A stretch of DNA of 64,000 nt from Erinaceus europaeus (Eukaryota > Chordata > Mammalia > Eulipotyphla > Erinaceidae): the NCBI RefSeq assembly GCF_950295315.1, contig NC_080172.1, positions 115,151,735 through 115,215,734 of the forward strand. Direction: 5' to 3'. Below the pieces are notes generated by a model that saw only the letters and a list, made by a program, of their open reading frames with translations, had not been told where the DNA came from and did no database searches. Below are positions 58,867-64,000 of this stretch, piece by piece. Each line of letters begins with the position of its first letter. Position 1 is the first letter of the stretch. Position numbers and translations under genes: made by a program.

Positions 58867-61493
58867 TCTTCTTCTAGCGTTTGCCCTTCTTCCGTAGCCA
58901 GTCAACAGCGTCAGGTTGAGCCTGATGTAAAGTTTCGAGACCCCCTTTGAATCTGGAGAGGTGGCAGTCGTTGACTATGTGGGTCATAGTCTGTCTGGAG
59001 CCGCAGGGGCAGTTCGGGTCGTCTCTGGCTCCCCAGCGATGGAACATAGCGGCGCACCGGCCATGGCCTGTTCAATAGCGATTGAGGAGGGCCCGATCAT
59101 AACGTGCCAGGTCAAAGCCGGTTGACGCTTGCAGGGGTCTGTGATGAGGTGTTTGTTCTTGACCTCAGCTGACTGCCAACTCTGTTTCCAAGAGTCTGGA
59201 ACAGAGAAGTTCAGTGTAGGCATAGGGGACCAGATTGGATGACGAGACATCAAGCGTTGGACAGGGTGGGCGAAGATATCCGCATATATTGGCAGGTACG
59301 GTTGAGCGTAGACGTGGGAAATGAACTTAGATGATGCCGCATCCCGACGAATATCTGGCGGGGCGATGTTGCTAAGAACTGGCAGCCATGGAACCGGGGT
59401 GGAACGGATGGTTCCAGAAATTATCCTCATGGAGGAATATAATTTGGAATCGACCAAGTGGACATGGGGGCTACGGAACCATCCTGGGGCACAGTATTCT
59501 GCAGTGGAATAGCATAATGCCAGAGAGGATGATCGTAGTGTGGAAGCGCTCGCGCCCCATGAGGAGCTGGCTAGTCTTGCAATGATGTGATTCCTCGCGC
59601 CCACCTTTGCTGCAGTTTTTATGAGATGTTCGTGAAATGACAGGGTGCGATCCAGAGTAACGCCAAGATAGACTGGCTGGGCTTCATGCCGGATTCTCGT
59701 ACCGCCAAGCTGCACATTAAGCTCACGTGAGGTCGAGGCATGGTGTAGATGGAAAACAGATGATACCGTTTTTTGCAGTGCTAGGGATTAGTTGCCATTT
59801 TTTACAGTAATCAGATATCAGAGACATGTCTTTCGTGAGTGTTTTCTCAAGGATGTCAAACTTGGATGCCTGAGTTGCACAGCAGATGTCATTGGTTTAG
59901 ATGAACTTACTTGAAGAAGTTTCTGGGAGGTCATTGATGTAAATATTAAATAGCGTAGGAGCCAGAACAGAGCCTTGGGGGAGGCCACTTGAAACAAGTC
60001 TCCATCTGCTAGACTTGTCACCCAGATGCACCCAGAATCTTCTGTTTTGGAGAAGAAACGATATAGTGTTGGCCACCCATGGAGGCAGGCATCTTGAGAT
60101 CTTGACTAGGAGACCACGGTGCCAGACCGTGTCATAGGCTGCTGTGAGATCAACAAAGACAGCACCCGTCTTTAAATTCTTCTGGAATCCATTTTCAATG
60201 TAAGTTGAGAGGGCCAGGGCTTGTTCGCAGGTAGATCTTCCTGGGCGGAAACCAGCTTGGGCGGGTGATAGGAATTTCTCTGTAAGAGTTGAAATTCGTG
60301 ACAGAAGCAGCCTCTCAAGGAGTTTGTAACACACGGAGAGGAGAGAAATTGGTCTATAGCTGGCGGCCAGTGTTGGGTCTTTCTTTGGTTTCAAAACTGC
60401 TATTTTCTTTGCACGACGCCAAATTTTGGGCATAGATTCGGATTCCAAGATATGGGACAGGAATGTAGTGAGGCACTTCTTTGCCGCGGGGCCCAAGTTA
60501 AGAATGAGTTCTGGGGTGATGTTATCATAGCCAGCAGCTGTTCCCGGTTTAACCCTCTTCAAAGCATCTTCCAGTTCAGACAGTGTAAAGGGAGAGAGTT
60601 TTGGAGATGGACAAGATAAACGGAAGTCGGATGACCACTCGTGGGAAATTTCTCTTTTCCAGACTGGGTCGATCTTAGCACGTCCAACTTGAGTTAGGTG
60701 ACTGGCCACTGAGTTTGGAGATACGGGAGGATGGGAGACAGGAGAGGGTTGGCTACTGGCACCCAGACTATGAAGAAGCTTCCAGGCCTTCCCACTTGAG
60801 TGGGTGAAGTTCAGGCTTTCCGTGAGTTGTTGCCAGCGGGCTTGGCGTGCTGCATCCAGGGAGGCAATGAGATGATCAGCCACATCTGGGTCGCCCGACT
60901 CATCATACAGCTTTAGTAGTTGCTCGCATTCAGCATCAAGACAAGGCATATAGTTAGCACGTCTCCCACGAGGAATGGCTTGGGAAGCTGCTTTGAAGAT
61001 GGCTTGGCGGAAGCGCCTGTAGGAATCTTCAGAGGGGATAGAGTTGATTGGAATTGCAGGAATAGATTTGTTGGTAAGATCCCTGAACAGACGTCAGTTT
61101 GCTTTCTGAAAGTTCCATCTTAGTTTCTCCGAGCACAGAATCAGTGGGAGCTGGAGACCAATGTGGATGATAGCTGGGCGGTGATGACTGTGCGGGAAGA
61201 TCTTGAGAACTTGTCTCCTAGCGGGAAAGGCTTGGCCGCTGACTGTGCTAATCCAGCACAGGTCGGGTGACGAGTCTTTATTCCATCTAGCACTGTGAAA
61301 AGAGCCTGGCTGTTTGGGATCGTATAATAGGGAGAGGTCATTCGCTGAAGCCCAGTCGGCTAAGATAGAGCCGTCAGCACGAGTGGAGGAATATCCCCAG
61401 TCTTGGTGATGACTATTAAAGTCTACAACGTAAATGGCTGGGTGATTCGGGCTAGGCAGGACCTCATTATCCCATGAGGCACTGGGAGGCCTC
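58867..61493 (-). mobile_element. Non-L1 LINE, copy 2 (endonuclease end, RT and 3' end)
   Basis: Longer copy of the element at 29.8 kb. At 61141-61493 the minus strand encodes the C-terminal half of an AP-type endonuclease (VVDFNSHHQDWGYSSTRADG, ARWNKDSSPDLCWIS, HHRPAI). A linker follows, then the reverse transcriptase (TPELILNLGPAAKK, YRPISLLSVCYKLLERLLLS, AYDTVWHRG, GLPQGSVLAPTLFNIYINDL). The catalytic-box position (59888-59899) holds a stop and an Asp-to-Asn change, and a 1-base insertion near 59775 shifts frame. The 3' end is GAA triplets directly after the stop. A likely 10-bp target duplication with one mismatch flanks it: AGAGTCAGCT 58857-58866 and AGAATCAGCT 61494-61503. Confidence 0.88.
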
Positions 61494-61679
61494 AGAATCA
61501 GCTGAACACGCCTGATGTTTATCCCAGTGTCTGCTGTGTGTCCCTGAGCTAGTCCTGCCCCTCTCTGGGCTTCAGCATCTCATGCACAAAGGCCCTTCAA
61601 AGGCAGTGTTGACAGCAAGGATGCATCATTCAGTGGGCCACGCAAGCCACTTAGTAGGTCAAGGTTTTTATTTTATTTT

Positions 61680-62302
61680 ATTTTGCCTCCAGGGTTATTG
61701 CTGGGGCTCAGTGCCTGCACCATGAATCCACCGCTCCTGGAGGCCATTTTCCCCCCTTTTGTTGCCCTTGTTGTTGTAGCCTTGTGGTTATTATTGTTAT
61801 TGTTGATGTTGTTCATTGTTGGATAGGACAGAGAGAAATGGAGAGAGGAGGGGAAGACAGAGAGGGAGAGAGAAAGACAGACACCTGCAGAGCTGCTTCA
61901 CCGCCTGGGAAGCGACTCCCCTGCAGGTGGGGAGCCGGGGGCTCGAACCGGGATCCTTACACCGGTCCTTGCGCTTCACGCCACATGCGCTTAACCCGCT
62001 GCGCTGTCGCCTGACTCCCCCAAGGTTTTTCTTTTTAGTTTCCCTTTTGTTGCCCTTGTTTTGTTGTTGTTGTAGTTATTATTGTTGTTGTTATTAATGT
62101 TGTCATTATTAGATAGGACAGAGAGAAATCGAGAGAGAGGGGGAAGAGGGGGGGAGAGAAAGATACCTGCAGACCTGCTTCACCGCCTGGGAAGCGACTC
62201 CCCTGCAGGTGGGGAGCCGGGGGCTCGAACCAGGATCCTTACTTAGGTCCTTATGCTTTGCGCCACGTGCACTTAACCTGCTATGCTACCGCCCGACTCC
62301 CA
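61680..62302 (-). mobile_element. Two S2 SINEs, minus strand
   Basis: 61683-62018 with the GGTTATTGCTGGGGCTCAG extension, and 62035-62302 without it. Confidence 0.92.
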
Positions 62303-62324
62303 GTAGGTCAAGTTTTAATTGTTC

Positions 62325-62466
62325 TTTCTTTGTTTGGGGATAGAGGGGGAGAGCGAGAGACCACAGCATTGAAGCCTCCTTTAATGTGGTAGGGGCCAGG
62401 TTTGAAGCTGGACTGGACACATGGCAAACCAGCACACTATACAAGTGAGCTATTTTGCTGGGCCTA
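62325..62466 (-). mobile_element. S5-type SINE, minus strand
   Basis: GACCACAGCATTGAAGCCTCC to CACTATACAAGTGAGCTATT. Confidence 0.55.
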
Positions 62467-62499
62467 GGTCATATTTTTTTGTTATTATTCTTTTGTTTT

Positions 62500-63265
62500 T
62501 GGCCTCCAGGGTTATTGCTGGGGCTCAGTGCCTGTACCATGAATCCACTGCTCCTAGAGGCTATTTTTTTCCTTTCTATTGCCCTTGTTGTTTTATTGTT
62601 GTTGTGGTTATTATTGTTGTGGTTGTTATTGATGTCATCATTGTTGGGATCTGACAGAGAGAAATGGAGAGAGGCAGGTAAAGAAGAGAGGGGGAGAGAC
62701 AGACAGACACCTGCAGACCTGCTTCACCACCTATGAAGCGATTCCCCTGCAGGTGAGGAGCCGGGGGCTTGAACCGGGATCCTTACACTGGTCCTTGCAC
62801 TTCTTGCCATGTGTGCTTAGCCTGCTGCACCACAGCCCAACCCTCCCCCAGGTCATATTTAAAAAAAAATGAAATGGAGCCAAGATGGTGGCTTGGAGAC
62901 AACACCTCTCAGGTTCAAGATCCCGGTCCCCACCTGCTGGGGGAAAGCTTTGCAAGTGGTGAAGCAGGGCTGCAGGTGTCTCTCTGTCTCTCTCCCTCTC
63001 TATCACTCTGTCCCCTCTTGATTTCTGATGGTCTATCCAACAAATAAATATATTAAAATTGTATTTATTCACTTATTAGATAGACATAGAGAGAAATTTA
63101 GAAAGGAGGGGGAGATGACAAGGGAAAGAGACAGAAAGAGACACCTGCAGCTCTGCTTCACCACTCCTGGAGCTTTCCCCCTGCAAGTGGGGACCAGGGG
63201 CTCGAACTTGCGTCCGAGCGCACTATAATGTGTGCGCTTAACCAGGTGCGCCACTACCCGCCCCC
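62500..63265. mobile_element. S2 (minus), S1 (plus), S1 (minus)
   Basis: S2 62500-62845 with 3' extension; S1 62885-63050 plus, head damaged; S1 63058-63265 minus. Confidence 0.87.
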
Positions 63266-63365
63266 CAAGATAATACAAAAATTTTTAAAAATTAAATAGA
63301 ATTGAATCTAATGGGAACTAGCAGAGTCAGGCTAAGTAACAGCTCAAGAAGTTTCTTAAAGTTGC

Positions 63366-63503
63366 GCATGCACACACACACATGCACGCACACGCACACA
63401 TGCACACACGCAAACACATACACACGCACGCACACACACATGCACACAGAGATACACATGCACACGCACGTACATGCACACACACACACATGCACACACA
63501 CAC
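63366..63503. repeat. CA/TG-rich microsatellite
   Basis: Mixed CACA, CATG and CACG words, about 138 bases. Confidence 0.93.
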
Positions 63504-63519
63504 GGTGGGCATTTTCTTT

Positions 63520-63715
63520 TCTTTTGGGTAGGACAGAGAGAAACTGAAAGAGGAGCGGGAGACAGAGAGGGAAAGAGAAAGAGAGAGAGAGACACCTGCA
63601 GACCTGCTTCACCACTTGTGAAGCGACCCCCCCCCCCCCGCAGATGGGGTGCGGGGGCTTGAACTGGGATCCTTGAGTGGGTCCTTGCACTTGATGTTAT
63701 GTGTACCACAGCTCC
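63520..63715 (-). mobile_element. S2-like SINE, minus strand
   Basis: GGTAGGACAGAGAGAAACTG to a diverged head. Confidence 0.8.
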
Positions 63716-63828
63716 CCTGCCCACCGTGATAGGCCTTTTCTGTGTGTGTACAGGACCCTGCTATAAAACATGACTACATTTACTCCGGTGGCTTCTGGTC
63801 AAACAAGTATGTAAGTGGCTATGCTAGG

Positions 63829-64000
63829 GGCCACGAGGTGGCACACCTGGTTGAGCGCACACACTTCAGTGCACAAGGACCCGGGTTTGAGCCCCTGGTC
63901 CCCACCTGCAGAGGGAAAGCTTCGGGAAAGCAGGGCTGCAGGCGTCTCTCTGTCTCTTCCCCTCTGTATCTCCTCTCCCTCGCAGTTTCTCTCTGTCTCT
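63829..64000 (+). mobile_element. S1 SINE, plus strand, cut by window edge
   Basis: GGGGCCACGAGGTGGCACACC head; the tail is outside the window. Confidence 0.88.

Noticed and set aside
63761..63815. Exon-like segment after TGTGTACAG with a following GTAAGT
   Set aside because: The frame is short, I recognise no protein, and no neighbouring exon supports it.

Overview
The window is mammalian nuclear DNA: three multi-exon genes with GT-AG introns in a dense field of retroposons. The gene order HSPB7 (-), CLCNK (+), FAM131C (-) matches the region of conserved order on human 1p36.13. The commonest repeats are short tRNA-derived SINEs with a CT-rich body and AATAAA-bearing tails. I recognise them as the type described from hedgehogs (the ERI families of Erinaceus), so the species is inferred to be a hedgehog; this was not checked against a database.

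Layout. 1-1.5 kb: exons 1 and 2 of HSPB7 (cardiovascular small heat-shock protein) on the minus strand; exon 3 lies outside the left edge. A TATA box and muscle-type motifs sit just upstream. 1.5-8.4 kb: non-coding DNA, microsatellites and SINEs, with a possible untranslated first CLCNK exon ending at 7686. 8.4-35.4 kb: one complete CLCNK chloride-channel gene in 19 coding exons. The exon lengths add to 2064 nt, an unbroken 687-codon frame plus stop. Only one CLCNK copy is present, where human has tandem CLCNKA and CLCNKB. 35.4-37.6 kb: repeats between convergent genes. 37.6-49.3 kb: FAM131C on the minus strand. Six exons are found and the small first coding exon is not. One intron is almost entirely a C-rich minisatellite. 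49.3-64 kb: gene-poor, repeat-rich DNA.

Mobile DNA. SINE groups are labelled here: S1 (head like GGCCAGGCGGTGGCGCACC), S2 (head like GGGAGTCGGGCGGTAGCGC, tail of CAA/TAA triplets), S3 (head like GGGGAGATAGCATAGTGG), S4 (head like GGTGGCGCAGTGGATAAAG) and S5 (minor type ending CACTATCCAAGTGAGC). Other elements are L1 3' ends, five ERV-type LTR elements (three are solo LTRs with exact 6-bp target duplications), and two closely similar copies of a non-L1 LINE with AP-endonuclease and reverse-transcriptase coding and a GAA-triplet tail (29.8-31.5 kb plus; 58.9-61.5 kb minus). That LINE is the most unusual content. Its closest relatives appear to lie outside the normal mammalian L1/L2/RTE-BovB set, so lateral transfer should be tested.

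The genes are not functionally coupled. HSPB7 is a muscle chaperone, CLCNK encodes the barttin-dependent ClC-K chloride channel of kidney and inner ear, and FAM131C is uncharacterised. SINE boundaries are good to about 10-20 bases; exon boundaries were set by splice signals and frame.
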